A stretch of 64,000 nucleotides of DNA from Peribacillus asahii. GTDB lineage: Bacteria; Bacillota; Bacilli; Bacillales; DSM-1321. The notes under the pieces were generated by a model, which made no database searches, was not told the origin of the DNA, and worked only from the letters and a program-made list of their open reading frames with translations. The stretch is from assembly GCF_004006295.1 (NCBI RefSeq), contig NZ_CP026095.1, positions 2,590,001 through 2,654,000 of the forward strand. The letters run 5' to 3'. This document shows positions 17,066 through 26,078 of the stretch, piece by piece (positions within the stretch are counted from its first letter, which is position 1; every line of letters starts with the position of its first letter). The translations under genes were made by a program, and so were the position numbers.

Positions 17066-18301
17066 ATGAATCCAGTCGTTGGTCTGGATGTTTCAAAAGG
17101 GGAAAGTCAAGTTCAGGCATTTTTAGATAAAGGCAAACCATATCGTAAGAGCTTTAAAGTTTCTCATACTGTTGAGGGGCTTAATTCACTTGTAGCGTTT
17201 CTTGAGGATGTTAAAAGAGGGTCTGGAAAAAAGCCTTCAGTCATTTTAGAGGCTACTGGGCATTATCAAACTCCAGTCGTTCACTACTTGGAAGAGCGTG
17301 GGTATTTATTGATTATCATCAACCCTTTGATTTCATATAAGGCAAGAGGGTCAAGTTTAAGAAAAGTAAAGACCGATGCCATTGATGCCTATCTTCTCTG
17401 TGAGTTGTTCTATAAGGAGGAGTTAGAACCATATAAAAAGCGTGGGGTTCAGTTATTAAACCTTCGTAATCTGACAAGACAACATGAAAATATAACGGGC
17501 GTTATGATCCAAACAAAGCTGCAATTTCAGGCAGTGCTTGAACAAGTGTTTCCTGAATATAAAGGGGTTTTTGGAGATTTATATTCTGTGGTGTCACTCT
17601 TAACTCTTTCAGAGTTCCCTTCTTCAGAAGACATTCTCAAGGCAAGTGAAGAAGCCATTACAGACAAGATATTTGAGTTATGTAAAAGTAGATCTATCAA
17701 ATGGGCAAATGAAAAAGCCATTCAGCTTAAAGCTGCAGCAGCCCGTAATCCTTTTGAAAAGACTGTTTATCAAAGTCATATTTTAAGCCTAGGTATGTAT
17801 ATAAATATTCTTCTTCAGTACAAAGAGCATCTATCAAAGTTAGAGACAGAGATAGACGCTCTCGCTAAAGAAATTGAAGAATATACTATTATCAAATCTA
17901 TCCCAGGCATTGGAGAAAAAATCGCGGCAACGATTATTTCTGAAGTTGGTGAAATAGATCGATTTAACCATCCTAAAAAGCTTGTAGCCTTCGCTGGAGT
18001 GGATCCTAGTGTATTCGAATCTGGTAAGTTTACAGCTACCAAGAATCGCATCACAAAACGAAGATCTAGTAGACTTCGTCATGCATTATATATGGCAGTT
18101 CGCTGTGCCATTCGTGATTGTCGCAAGAAGAAAACGACTGATGAAATTATCCCTCGCAACAAAAAAATGCGTGAGTTTTACGATAAAAAACGTGAAGAAG
18201 GAAAGCCTTTTAAAGTGGCTATTATCGCTTGTGTAAATAAGCTCTTACATTGGATTTATGCCTTATTAAAAAATAAAACAACTTTCCAAGATATAGCTTA
18301 A
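17066..18301 (+). CDS. IS110-family transposase (DEDD recombinase)
   Basis: 411 residues. The N-terminal RuvC-like domain has the DEDD set in VGLDVSKG (D8), LEATGHY (E61) and KTDAIDAYLL (D103 and D106). The C-terminal Tnp domain has IPGIGEKIAATIISEVGEID and FAGVDPSVFESGKF, with the conserved serine. These enzymes move the element with an RNA guide and make no classical inverted repeats. The SD aggaggag precedes the ATG. The long left non-coding region and short right one fit the IS110 group rather than IS1111. Confidence 0.95.
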   Translation: MNPVVGLDVSKGESQVQAFLDKGKPYRKSFKVSHTVEGLNSLVAFLEDVKRGSGKKPSVILEATGHYQTPVVHYLEERGYLLIIINPLISYKARGSSLRKVKTDAIDAYLLCELFYKEELEPYKKRGVQLLNLRNLTRQHENITGVMIQTKLQFQAVLEQVFPEYKGVFGDLYSVVSLLTLSEFPSSEDILKASEEAITDKIFELCKSRSIKWANEKAIQLKAAAARNPFEKTVYQSHILSLGMYINILLQYKEHLSKLETEIDALAKEIEEYTIIKSIPGIGEKIAATIISEVGEIDRFNHPKKLVAFAGVDPSVFESGKFTATKNRITKRRSSRLRHALYMAVRCAIRDCRKKKTTDEIIPRNKKMREFYDKKREEGKPFKVAIIACVNKLLHWIYALLKNKTTFQDIA

Positions 18302-18383
18302 AAACTATGTCTAACTAAATAACTCAAAACTTTCCATCCAAGAGAAAACGGAAGGTTATTTGGTATGCGCTTTTTAGTATATC

Positions 18384-18423
18384 ATCGATGATTTTAATCT
18401 TTTATCGATGATTTTAATCTTTT
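18384..18423. repeat. Tandem duplication, 2 x 20 bp
   Basis: The unit ATCGATGATTTTAATCTTTT occurs twice head to tail, about 80 bp after the IS110 stop. It is probably slippage, or a footprint near the right end of the element. Confidence 0.8.
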
Positions 18424-18514
18424 ATTGAAAAATATTGACAAACTATTAGCTGGTTTAGTTTAAGTGAAAACATTCACAATCTCTTCGCCTTTACCAATTT
18501 CCTTTAATCGTGTT

Positions 18515-18550
18515 GTTCAACAATCTGGCCCGTTTGTTGAATAAGAAAAA
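18515..18550. repeat. Dispersed palindromic repeat (outer part)
   Basis: Contains CAACAATCTGGCCCGTTTGT followed by tgaataagaaaaa. The same GGCCCGATTGTTGAATAAGAAA pattern, in pieces, is found at 34432 and 56611 and flanks the IS3 copies. Confidence 0.5.
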
Positions 18551-18640
18551 ATCCTGTTGATGTCAACGGGATTTATGAACAAACTTTATTCAAAATCAAC
18601 AAAAGTTACATTCTCTGATAACCAGAGTTGTAGTACAAGA

Positions 18641-19088
18641 GTGTCTAGACTTTTGTGTCATTTTTCGAGAGTGTCTAGAGCTTTGTGTCAAAAAACAAGA
18701 GCGTCAGGAGTTTTGTGTCAATAATTATTGACACAAAACTCTAGACCATTAAGAGATAAACCTTGTTGTAATCATGTTTTTATAGTCTGAACTTTTGTGT
18801 CACTCGTCATGACGGTTGACACAAAAGTCCTTACTATTTTGACGCAAAAATCTTTACTAAGGTTTTTAAAATTATTTAAATTAATCTTTTTATAATTGTT
18901 ACTTAACATATTAAAAGATTAATTCTGTAAATTATTTATTATTTTTATATTTACAGGATAGTCAGGGATTTTGTGTCACTTCGCATAGCAGTAAAGACTT
19001 TTCTGTCATTTTTTTTGACACAAAAGTCCTTACTTTTTTAGAATAAATGCTAATATAAAAGGATTTAATAGTAAAGACTTTTGTGTCA
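18641..19088. repeat. Array of eleven 18-bp TTTTGTGTCA repeats
   Basis: Copies, in plus orientation unless noted: 18643, 18673, 18703, 18729 (inverted), 18785, 18817 (inverted), 18840 (inverted), 18961, 18991, 19016 (inverted), 19071. Typical copies are GTCTAGACTTTTGTGTCA and GTAAAGACTTTTGTGTCA. The first three are exactly 30 bp apart, as are 18961 and 18991. A 100-bp AT-rich block (18858-18960) splits the array. No gene lies within. The layout resembles transposase-binding sites at Tn7/Tn5053-type ends or plasmid iterons; no rep or tns gene is in the window. Confidence 0.9.
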
Positions 19089-19095
19089 ATCCTCA
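18810..19095. mobile_element. Candidate 286-bp non-autonomous element
   Basis: It is bounded by 25-bp inverted repeats starting TGACGGTTGACACAAAAGTC on the left and TGAGGATTGACACAAAAGTC (inverted) on the right, 22 of 25 matching. It holds repeats 6 to 11 of the array. No target duplication is visible, so the boundaries are provisional. Confidence 0.35.
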
Positions 19096-19332
19096 ATAAA
19101 TGTTCGTTAAATTAAAAATTGCCCTTAATTCGTCAACTTGCAGACTCCCTTCAAGTAAGCCGCAATATAAAATTAATGGCATATGAGCTTAGCTGCCTGT
19201 TCAATTAGAGCGCTCGATTGTTGAAAATCACTCAAGCTTCTATTAGCTGGGTTTGTTCAATAAGAAAAGGAGGTGTCGAAGCAACCTTCCTTTATTGAAC
19301 TAAAGTCCCCTTTCGTTAAAAAAGAATACTCA

Positions 19333-19833
19333 TTATTCATTTATTTCGTAAACTAATTTATCGAATAATTTTCCATCAGTATAAAGCAATATTGCCTATT
19401 CTCCTGACTTTGGAATGTTCACACTTGAAGGTGCGTGTGCATCTGCCCCATTATTCTCTCCTCCAAGACCTATCGTCCAACCTGTTGTTATAATTTGATG
19501 GACAGTTCCTGTTTCTCTGTGAAAACCAACGACCGTTAGTTCGGTATCTCGGAGGTTTTCAACACCCCAAAGGTGCCACATCCACTTTTGGTCGATGTTT
19601 ATACTTGGCATATCAGCACCAATAACACCTGATTTATTTTCATTTCCAATAATATTGTCATTGAACATCACGGCTTTTCTATCCCAATCAACTTTATCAA
19701 AATCACTTTCTTCGACAAAGTTTGGTATATCTTTAGGTAAGATCAACTTACTTTCAACTGTTTCATTTGAAGAGCAACCCACAACTAAAATAAGCATACT
19801 CAAGAAAATAAAAACCATAAATTTTAGTTTCAA
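19333..19833 (-). pseudogene. DUF4871-like lipoprotein with a TAG nonsense codon
   Basis: The reading frame begins with a signal peptide and lipobox (ILVVGC, cysteine about 20). It continues through a domain with ADMPSINIDQKWMWHLWGVE and HQIITTGWTIG. It stops at TAG (19398-19396) after IPKSGE. The same frame continues AILLYTDGKLFDKLVYEINE to a proper TAA, giving 166 codons. The stop sits where tryptophan (TGG) is expected, so one base change explains it. The truncated 145-residue product could still be exported. The family assignment rests on recall of the DUF4871 pattern. Confidence 0.65.
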
Positions 19834-20006
19834 AAAATCCTCCCCTTATTTTTTACTTTTATTTCCAACTATAGCATTACTAAATATTCTTGTTAAACCT
19901 GTAACATTAGTTTAAATATCATTCTTCACAAACTCACCATACTGAGGTTAATTAATACCAATTTTGATTGAGATTCTTATTCAATTATCTGGCCCTTTAA
20001 ATAATA

Positions 20007-20036
20007 AAGACGCGTTCCTAAATAAACGCGCCCTTT
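20007..20036. repeat. Dispersed palindromic repeat, unoccupied
   Basis: Arms ACGCGTT and AACGCG, followed by CCCTTTAA, as in the right flank of IS3 copy A (gcgccctttaa). No IS is inserted. Confidence 0.5.
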
Positions 20037-20200
20037 AACGGAATAACACAACTTACATAAGTACCATCCCTCCTCAAATTAACATCACCTGTATAAACGT
20101 TTCAAACGTACATATCGAGCCAGAAAAAAGAAAATCTCTTAACAAGCAGGAGGTTTTCAACTAATTATAGAAGAAACTTGTTAGAAACAGGAGCATCTGC

Positions 20201-20326
20201 TTAAAACGAGACAGCTTCTTTACTTGATTTAAAACGCTCTGGGATCTCTGAAACCCTTAACCCACCATCTAGAACTACTAAAATACGTTTACTCAGATTA
20301 TCATTTCCGGTAATCTTCGCTTTCAT
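20201..20326 (-). CDS. 41-codon ORF with an HTH-like stretch, probably a remnant
   Basis: MKAKITGNDNLSKRILVVLD is followed by GGLRVSEIPERFKSSKEAVSF and a stop. The second half resembles a helix-turn-helix (I-x-x-RF-x-x-SKEAV). There is no SD. It is likely a leftover of a transposase or regulator. Confidence 0.2.
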   Translation of the reverse strand: MKAKITGNDNLSKRILVVLDGGLRVSEIPERFKSSKEAVSF

Positions 20327-20391
20327 AATAACCAACCACGCTACACCGTGCACTTTTGAAACGAGTATAACTTAGCTTGATATCAATACAA

Positions 20392-20427
20392 TAGCCTTTG
20401 CTTCCTAAGCAAAGGCTACCTTTTTTG
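20392..20427 (+). terminator. Strong hairpin terminator
   Basis: A perfect 12-bp stem TAGCCTTTGCTT / AAGCAAAGGCTA with a 3-base loop, then CCTTTTTTGG on the plus strand. Confidence 0.65.
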
Positions 20428-20469
20428 GCGAGTTTCTTCTATACATTTTATTTCTAAAAAAGAAGAAGA

Positions 20470-21272
20470 CTATTTTTTCATTTCAAATAACGCAGCATTT
20501 GGCCATAATTTCTTGTCCAAATCATCTAGATAAGGAACTTCTTTGCGTACATCTGGAATAATTGAAAAATCTACGTCATGAATTAGAATACTCTGCTCTG
20601 TTGTTGATGCTTCACATAGGACCTCACCGTTCGGAGCAACAAGTTTACTCTTTCCACAGCTTCCCTCATTTACTGTGTTCACGCCAAGAATATAAACCGT
20701 ATTATCGAGTGCACGTGCAGGAAGTTGAATATCCCATCTTGTTTCAGCCCCGTAGCTCCATACAGAAGGAACAATAATAAGTTCCACACCCTGAAGAGCA
20801 AGAATTCGGCTCGGTTCAGGAAATTCAATATCTGCACAAATAAGAACACCTATCTTCCCTTTGGATGTGTCAATTGCATTGTAAGCTCTGTCACCAGGAG
20901 TAAAAATTTCCTTCTCCCTTCCCCACAAAAATGATTTCCTATAGGTAGCAATAACTTCCCCTGTTGACTCAATAACTGCTAGAGAAATGTAAAGCTTTCC
21001 ATTTTCTCCCCCTCTACATAAGGTACGATTAGCACTACTCTTAATTTTTTTGCGAGATTTTGAAATAAGGAAACGGTCTCCCCAGTTGGCACCTCTTGCA
21101 ACAATTGGAATTGTTCCTTGGATAAATAATAACCACTCACCCAAAGCTCAGGTAATACAATTAGTTCAGCTCCCTGCTTAACTGCCTCTTCCACCATTTC
21201 TATACAATTTTCAATATTTTTATCCCTCTAACCAGGGAAAGCTTGCATTTGAACCGCGGCAACTTTCAACAT
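20470..21272 (-). pseudogene. Carbon-nitrogen hydrolase (nitrilase superfamily), broken twice
   Basis: From ATG 21272 (SD aaaagga) the frame reads MLKVAAVQMQAFPG, then TAG, then RDKNIENCIEMVEE. A frameshift in a GGGGG run (near 21005) moves it to another frame that completes the protein. The catalytic triad is still recognisable: Glu in LPELWVSGY, Lys in YRKSFLWG and Cys in VLICADIEFPE. Intact relatives hydrolyse amides or nitriles. With one nonsense codon and one frameshift it is very unlikely to be functional. The repeated gene loss here fits the surrounding debris. Confidence 0.8.
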
Positions 21273-21515
21273 CCAAAGCACATCCTTTTCTAAAATGAAT
21301 ATTTTCAGACTATTTTGAACTTTATATCTAATTTAATCATATTTTATTTTTATTACTCAAGCAATAAAAATTTCTTTTTGTAATTAATTTTGAATTTTTT
21401 ATTTCAAAAATTCTAAAAATTGTGTATTATGTAATAAAGTTACTCCTGTTTTTGTTTAGATAATTAGTTTTTCGCATTAAAAACGTTTGCAAATTATTAT
21501 TTTGGGAGGTCTTAT

Positions 21516-21665
21516 ATGAAGAAACAACAGAATGAGTTAGAACAGTCGCTCAGTGCTCGTCACATGTCAATGATTGCTATTGGAGGCGTCATCGGTGCAG
21601 GACTTTTTGTAGGAAGTGACGTTGCCATACACAAAATCGGGCTTGGTATTTTAAGTTCGATTTAA
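21516..21665 (+). pseudogene. N-terminal stub of an amino acid permease
   Basis: 49 codons behind a good SD (gggagg). The part SARHMSMIAIGGVIGAGLFV is the first membrane segment of the APC/AAT amino acid permeases (usual length about 450). It stops soon after GSDVAIHK. The rest is deleted, and the symporter gene follows 118 bp later. Confidence 0.8.
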
Positions 21666-21783
21666 AAACGTGTAAGAAAATCTCACATAAAGATTGCTTT
21701 TTTAAAAAAAGAAGCCCATCATGAAATAAATAATTCTTTTTATTAAAAATTTGAAACATTCATTTTAAATCAGGGGGAAATGT

Positions 21784-23067
21784 ATGAAAAAAGTTAAGAT
21801 TTCTTTAGCCTACCAAATTTTGATTGGATTAGCATGTGGTATTACAGTTGGAGCTATTTTTTATGGAAATGATCAAGTAGCCACTTATCTGCAGCCTATT
21901 GCTGATATTTTTATGCGTGCCATTAAGATGATTGTAGTACCTATTGTAGTTGCATCTATCATTGTTGGTGTTGCTGGAGTAGGAGACTTAAAGAAGATTG
22001 GAAAGCTAGGGTTCAAAACTATTCTCTATTTTGAAATTATTACAACGGTCGCTATTGTGGTGGGCTTATTGTTCGGTAATATTTTTCAACCAGGCGCGGG
22101 GATCCATATGGATCAATTGTCCAAAACAGATATTACTCAGTATGTAGAAACTACTGAAAATGTGGAGAGTCATAGTTTCGTTGATACATTTGTAAATATT
22201 GTTCCAACCAATATTTTTAATGCTTTAGCACAAGGTGACATGTTAGCGATTGTTTTCTTTTCTGTTATATTTGGAACGGGCATAGCAGCAATTGGGGAAA
22301 GAGGAAAACCTGTGCTCTCGTTTTTCAAAGGGGTAGGAGATGCCATGTTTTGGGTAACCAATCAAGTAATGAAATTGGCCCCATTTGGTGTATTTGCTTT
22401 AATTGGAATTACCGTATCTAAATTTGGTTTATCTTCACTCATTCCCCTCGGAAAGTTAGCTATTCTTGTATATGGAAGTATGTTATTCTTCGTATTAATT
22501 GTATTTGGGATTATTGCGAAAATTATAAATATTAAACTCTTTTCTTTAATACGCTTATTAAAAGACGAAATTATGCTTGCTTATTCTACAGCTAGTTCAG
22601 AAACGGTCTTACCTCGAGTGATGCAAAAGCTTGAAAGCTATGGATGTCCAAAAGCTATTACATCGTTTGTTATTCCAACTGGCTACACATTTAATTTGGA
22701 TGGTTCAACATTGTATCAAGCATTAGCAGCTCTTTTTATTGCTCAAATGTATGGAATAGAAATGTCAATTACCCAACAAATTACACTCATGCTTGTTCTA
22801 ATGTTAACTTCTAAAGGTATTGCTGCTGTTCCAGGCACATCTTTCGTTGTACTATTAGCAACTCTAGGAGCAGTAGGAATTCCTATAGAAGGGTTAGCTT
22901 TTATTGCTGGTATTGATAGAATTCTAGATATGGCTCGTACAGCTGTTAATTTAATAGGAAACTCACTAGCAACAGTTGTTATTTCTAAATGGGAGAATCA
23001 ATTTCAACCTCAAAGAATCCAACCTATCCATACTGCTAATGAAGAAAAGCAGTCTATGATTAGATAA
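21784..23067 (+). CDS. Dicarboxylate/amino acid:cation symporter (GltT/GltP/DctA family)
   Basis: 427 residues, the standard DAACS length. Family hallmarks are present: the serine-rich hairpin 1 tip AYSTASSETVLPRVM (about 258-272), TGYTFNLDGSTLYQ (NMDGT region) and GIDRILDMARTAVNLIGN. It takes up glutamate, aspartate or C4-dicarboxylates with Na+ or H+. The SD (ggggga) precedes the ATG. The neighbours (RpiR regulator, aminotransferase, glutamate dehydrogenase) point to an amino acid such as glutamate. A tgaaataaata stretch before the gene also occurs in the gudB promoter region. Confidence 0.9.
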   Translation: MKKVKISLAYQILIGLACGITVGAIFYGNDQVATYLQPIADIFMRAIKMIVVPIVVASIIVGVAGVGDLKKIGKLGFKTILYFEIITTVAIVVGLLFGNIFQPGAGIHMDQLSKTDITQYVETTENVESHSFVDTFVNIVPTNIFNALAQGDMLAIVFFSVIFGTGIAAIGERGKPVLSFFKGVGDAMFWVTNQVMKLAPFGVFALIGITVSKFGLSSLIPLGKLAILVYGSMLFFVLIVFGIIAKIINIKLFSLIRLLKDEIMLAYSTASSETVLPRVMQKLESYGCPKAITSFVIPTGYTFNLDGSTLYQALAALFIAQMYGIEMSITQQITLMLVLMLTSKGIAAVPGTSFVVLLATLGAVGIPIEGLAFIAGIDRILDMARTAVNLIGNSLATVVISKWENQFQPQRIQPIHTANEEKQSMIR

Positions 23068-23200
23068 AAATTATTATCATTGTGTTGAATCATTTTTTCG
23101 GCAAAAAGCAAATTGATAGTTCAGAGGAAAAAAGCAAACTATCCAAAGATTTGTCCCTACTAAAACAATCAGAAGCAGAATAATTATTGATCCTATCAAA

Positions 23201-23240
23201 AAGCCTTACCCTTCCACAAAGGAAGAGTAAGGCTTCTTCT
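23201..23240. terminator. Bidirectional terminator between convergent genes
   Basis: Arms AAGCCTTACCCTTCC and GGAAGAGTAAGGCTT (one mismatch) with a 5-base loop, between the symporter and the RpiR gene. Confidence 0.75.
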
Positions 23241-24100
23241 TATTCCATTTTCCCTCTTTGGAAAACATCAAAATGGCTCCAGATATCTTCTAATACCTCT
23301 AATCGGTCTTGTATATCCTCCTGCTTCTCTTTTCCAACAAACATAATTAAAGCATTAATCAGGCTTAATGGTGCAACAAAGGAGTCAATAAAGCTGGGCA
23401 TTTGACTAGACACTGTCAACGGAATATCAGCATGAGGAATAAGTGGTGAGAGTAAATTATCAGTAATAGCGATTGTTTTCGCATTTTTTTCTTTTGCAAA
23501 GGAAAACATTTGAACCGTGCTCTTCGTATATCGAGAAAAGCTTATACCAATCACCACATCTTCTTCACTTAAATTGTATAATTTTTCTGATGAAGCCTCT
23601 AAAGACTGCAACATCTCCACATTATTCAAAACTATTTGAAGATAATACTGTAAAAACACACCAAGGGAAATAGCACTACGGTTAGCGATAACATATACTC
23701 TTCTCGCCTGTAATAAGCATTCCACTGCTTTATAAAATTCAGCTTCATCCAATTTCTCCATAGTGGATTTTATATTTGCAATATCATCTTGAAAAACTTC
23801 GTAGACCCCTGAATTTCCCCTATTGTATACTTTTTGGGACATTTTCAATCGATCCGTCGTTGTTAGTTGCTGCTGAACAGAACTCTGCATATACTGCTGC
23901 ATCTCTGGATACCCTGAATAGCCAAGCGAAGTTGCAAACCGTACAACAGTGGCATCACTAACCCCAGCCATTTTCGCCAACTTTCCCACTGTTAAAAAAG
24001 GAACCGTTGTTTGATTCTCTAATATATATGTAGCTACTTTTACATGGGACTTACTCATTTCCCCTATTTGTCCAGCGATATTTTGGTAGACATTTGACAT
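23240..24100 (-). CDS. MurR/RpiR-family transcriptional regulator
   Basis: 286 residues: an N-terminal HTH_6 domain (TVGKLAKMAGVSDATVVRFA at about 36-56) and a C-terminal SIS sugar-isomerase fold (VYVIANRSAISLG, then EEDVVIGISFSRYTKSTVQM). Such regulators usually bind phosphosugars, but members near amino acid genes are known. It lies between the symporter and the aminotransferase, both of which it may control. SD aaaaggag is present with long spacing. Confidence 0.9.
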   Translation of the reverse strand: MSNVYQNIAGQIGEMSKSHVKVATYILENQTTVPFLTVGKLAKMAGVSDATVVRFATSLGYSGYPEMQQYMQSSVQQQLTTTDRLKMSQKVYNRGNSGVYEVFQDDIANIKSTMEKLDEAEFYKAVECLLQARRVYVIANRSAISLGVFLQYYLQIVLNNVEMLQSLEASSEKLYNLSEEDVVIGISFSRYTKSTVQMFSFAKEKNAKTIAITDNLLSPLIPHADIPLTVSSQMPSFIDSFVAPLSLINALIMFVGKEKQEDIQDRLEVLEDIWSHFDVFQRGKME

Positions 24101-24298
24101 AAAAAAGAGTGCTCCTTTTTATAGTATTTTATTTTTAGGAGTATCTTAATCCCTATTATATATGATTATAATTAAACAATAGGTTTTTTCATCCTTTTTT
24201 GTCAAGCTAATCTGTAAGGATTAAATGATAAAAAGACCAGATCAAAAGTACAATCACTTTGATCTGGTCTCTTAAAATATAATTCTAACACTCCGTAA

Positions 24299-25672
24299 TT
24301 ATTTTAAGACTCGTCTAATAGCTTCGTCATGAGCTTCTACAGTTCGAAGAATGTCTTCCTCCGTGTGCACAACAGACATCGAATAACGATTAAGAGGCTT
24401 CGTGTAAACGCCCAATTTTAATAACTCATAATCAATTTCTTTTCTTAATTTCGTATCTGCTTGACTCATATCACGATAATTTTTAATTGGATTATCGGAT
24501 AAGATGATATTAAAGATACTACCCATACCTACTGTTTGCATTTTTAAACCATGTTTTTTGTATACAGCCTCTAGTTGCTTACGTAAGGATTGTGTTTTAG
24601 CAAACAACTCATCCATTGTTCCTTCTTGTTCTAATACGTTAATAGTTGCTAAACCAGCAGCTAGTACGGTTGGATGACCATTGTATGTTCCACTATGATA
24701 TAAAGGATCTTGTTTATCTGTATTTTCTGCTCCAGCTGTTAAAATATCACGCCCGCCTCTAGCTGAGCTAATCATCATAATTTCTTTTTTACCCCCGATA
24801 GCCCCTACAGGGAATCCACCACCTAGTACTTTTCCTAAAGCCGTAATATCTGGTTTAATACCATAAATTTTTTGTGCCCCTCCAATGGATATTCTAAACC
24901 CTGTTTTTACCTCGTCAAAAATCAACACAATATTAAGTTCCTCTGTCAATTTACGAAGACCATCCATAAATTCTTGTTCAGCAGGAATAAATCCTCCTTG
25001 AACTGGTTCTAAAATAACACCTGCTAATTCATGTGCATGGGCACGTAAAATTCTTTCTGTCGCTTCTAAATCATTGAACGGAAGAACGATGGTATTTTCA
25101 ATGTAGTAATCTGGTAATCCTCTTGATTCTCCAACTGCTTTAGGGGCTGTTGCTTCTCCTGCTTTATCTATATCAGGGTTAACACTCACTAATACTTGAT
25201 CATATCCCCCATGATAATGCCCTTCAAACTTTGCTATTTTGGATTTTCCAGTATAAGCCACAGCAGTACGAATAGCTAGAAGTGTTGCTTCTAATCCTGA
25301 ATTCGTATAACGAACCATTTCAATACCAGGATATAATTCTACTAACTTTTCTGCCATTGTTGTTTCCATCTTGTGAGGTGTACCGAAAATAGTTGTACCA
25401 GACTCCATCATTTGTTTGGTCACAGCTTCAAATACTTGTTGATGTCCATGACCTAAAATAAGAGCTCCATAACATAATAGATAATCAATATATTCATTAC
25501 CATCTACATCATATAACTTACTACCTTTTCCCTTTTCCATCATTAATGGGTGTGGATCAAAGTATTTAATATGTGCTGTGACACCACCAGGAATCACTTC
25601 ACAAGCTTTTTCAAATAATTCAGCTGATTTTTTTGTATTTTCTGACAATAGAGATTTATTTTCTACTACCAT
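24299..25672 (-). CDS. Class III PLP aminotransferase, glutamate-1-semialdehyde aminomutase-like
   Basis: About 457 residues of the HemL-like class III family. Features are the N-terminal VIPGGVTAHIKYFDPHPLMM, the PLP region (FDEVKTGFR, with the Schiff-base lysine in ALGKVLGGGFPVGAIGG) and GTYNGHPT. It lacks the hem context, so a catabolic aminotransferase is more likely than HemL. The ATG at 25681 abuts the SD (aggggag); the ATG at 25672 is correctly spaced. It follows the Spo0E-like and glutamate dehydrogenase genes on the same strand. Together with GudB it could pass amino groups to 2-oxoglutarate and recycle them. Confidence 0.85.
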   Translation of the reverse strand: MVVENKSLLSENTKKSAELFEKACEVIPGGVTAHIKYFDPHPLMMEKGKGSKLYDVDGNEYIDYLLCYGALILGHGHQQVFEAVTKQMMESGTTIFGTPHKMETTMAEKLVELYPGIEMVRYTNSGLEATLLAIRTAVAYTGKSKIAKFEGHYHGGYDQVLVSVNPDIDKAGEATAPKAVGESRGLPDYYIENTIVLPFNDLEATERILRAHAHELAGVILEPVQGGFIPAEQEFMDGLRKLTEELNIVLIFDEVKTGFRISIGGAQKIYGIKPDITALGKVLGGGFPVGAIGGKKEIMMISSARGGRDILTAGAENTDKQDPLYHSGTYNGHPTVLAAGLATINVLEQEGTMDELFAKTQSLRKQLEAVYKKHGLKMQTVGMGSIFNIILSDNPIKNYRDMSQADTKLRKEIDYELLKLGVYTKPLNRYSMSVVHTEEDILRTVEAHDEAIRRVLK

Positions 25673-25757
25673 AATGAACATCTCCCCTATAAAAATTCAA
25701 ATTTTTATTCGAAATATTTATTGTGTAACAACAATGGTTTCGTATATTTTTGAATAT

Positions 25758-25952
25758 TCAAGTAATCTTATTTCCATTTAACAACATGTTTGTATAAGAA
25801 AGTTTTTGGTAAATCGTGATGAGTTGGTCCAATTCCTGACTGTAATAAATGGTTTCAGAGCTATTCAAGTCAGTTGTTTCAGCAATATGGACTAATTCTT
25901 TTTTCAATTGCTTGATTCTGTCTTCTAATTCACTTATCTCTATAGAAGTCAT
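25758..25952 (-). CDS. Spo0E-like aspartyl-phosphate phosphatase
   Basis: 64 residues, the family size, with two helices and the signature SQELDQLI (S-x-x-L-D) at about 38-45. Known members dephosphorylate Spo0A~P and delay sporulation. The SD (gaaggga) is good. It is located between the aminotransferase and glutamate dehydrogenase genes, which is uncommon and may tie nitrogen metabolism to sporulation, or may be coincidental. Confidence 0.8.
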   Translation of the reverse strand: MTSIEISELEDRIKQLKKELVHIAETTDLNSSETIYYSQELDQLITIYQKLSYTNMLLNGNKIT

Positions 25953-26078
25953 TACAAATTCCCTTCATCATCTATCCTTAACTATTGATAAACAACTATT
26001 TTTGTAATCAACATTTATAAGAGAAGAAAAAATTATTTTACGTTTAATAAAACATTCCATTTAAATAGGTATAAATTT

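Noticed and set aside
18641..19088. CRISPR array
   Set aside because: Repeats occur in both orientations, the spacers are short or uneven, and no cas gene is present.
24299..25672. HemL (haem biosynthesis)
   Set aside because: Family is right, but no hem genes are nearby and the context is amino acid use; called HemL-like only.
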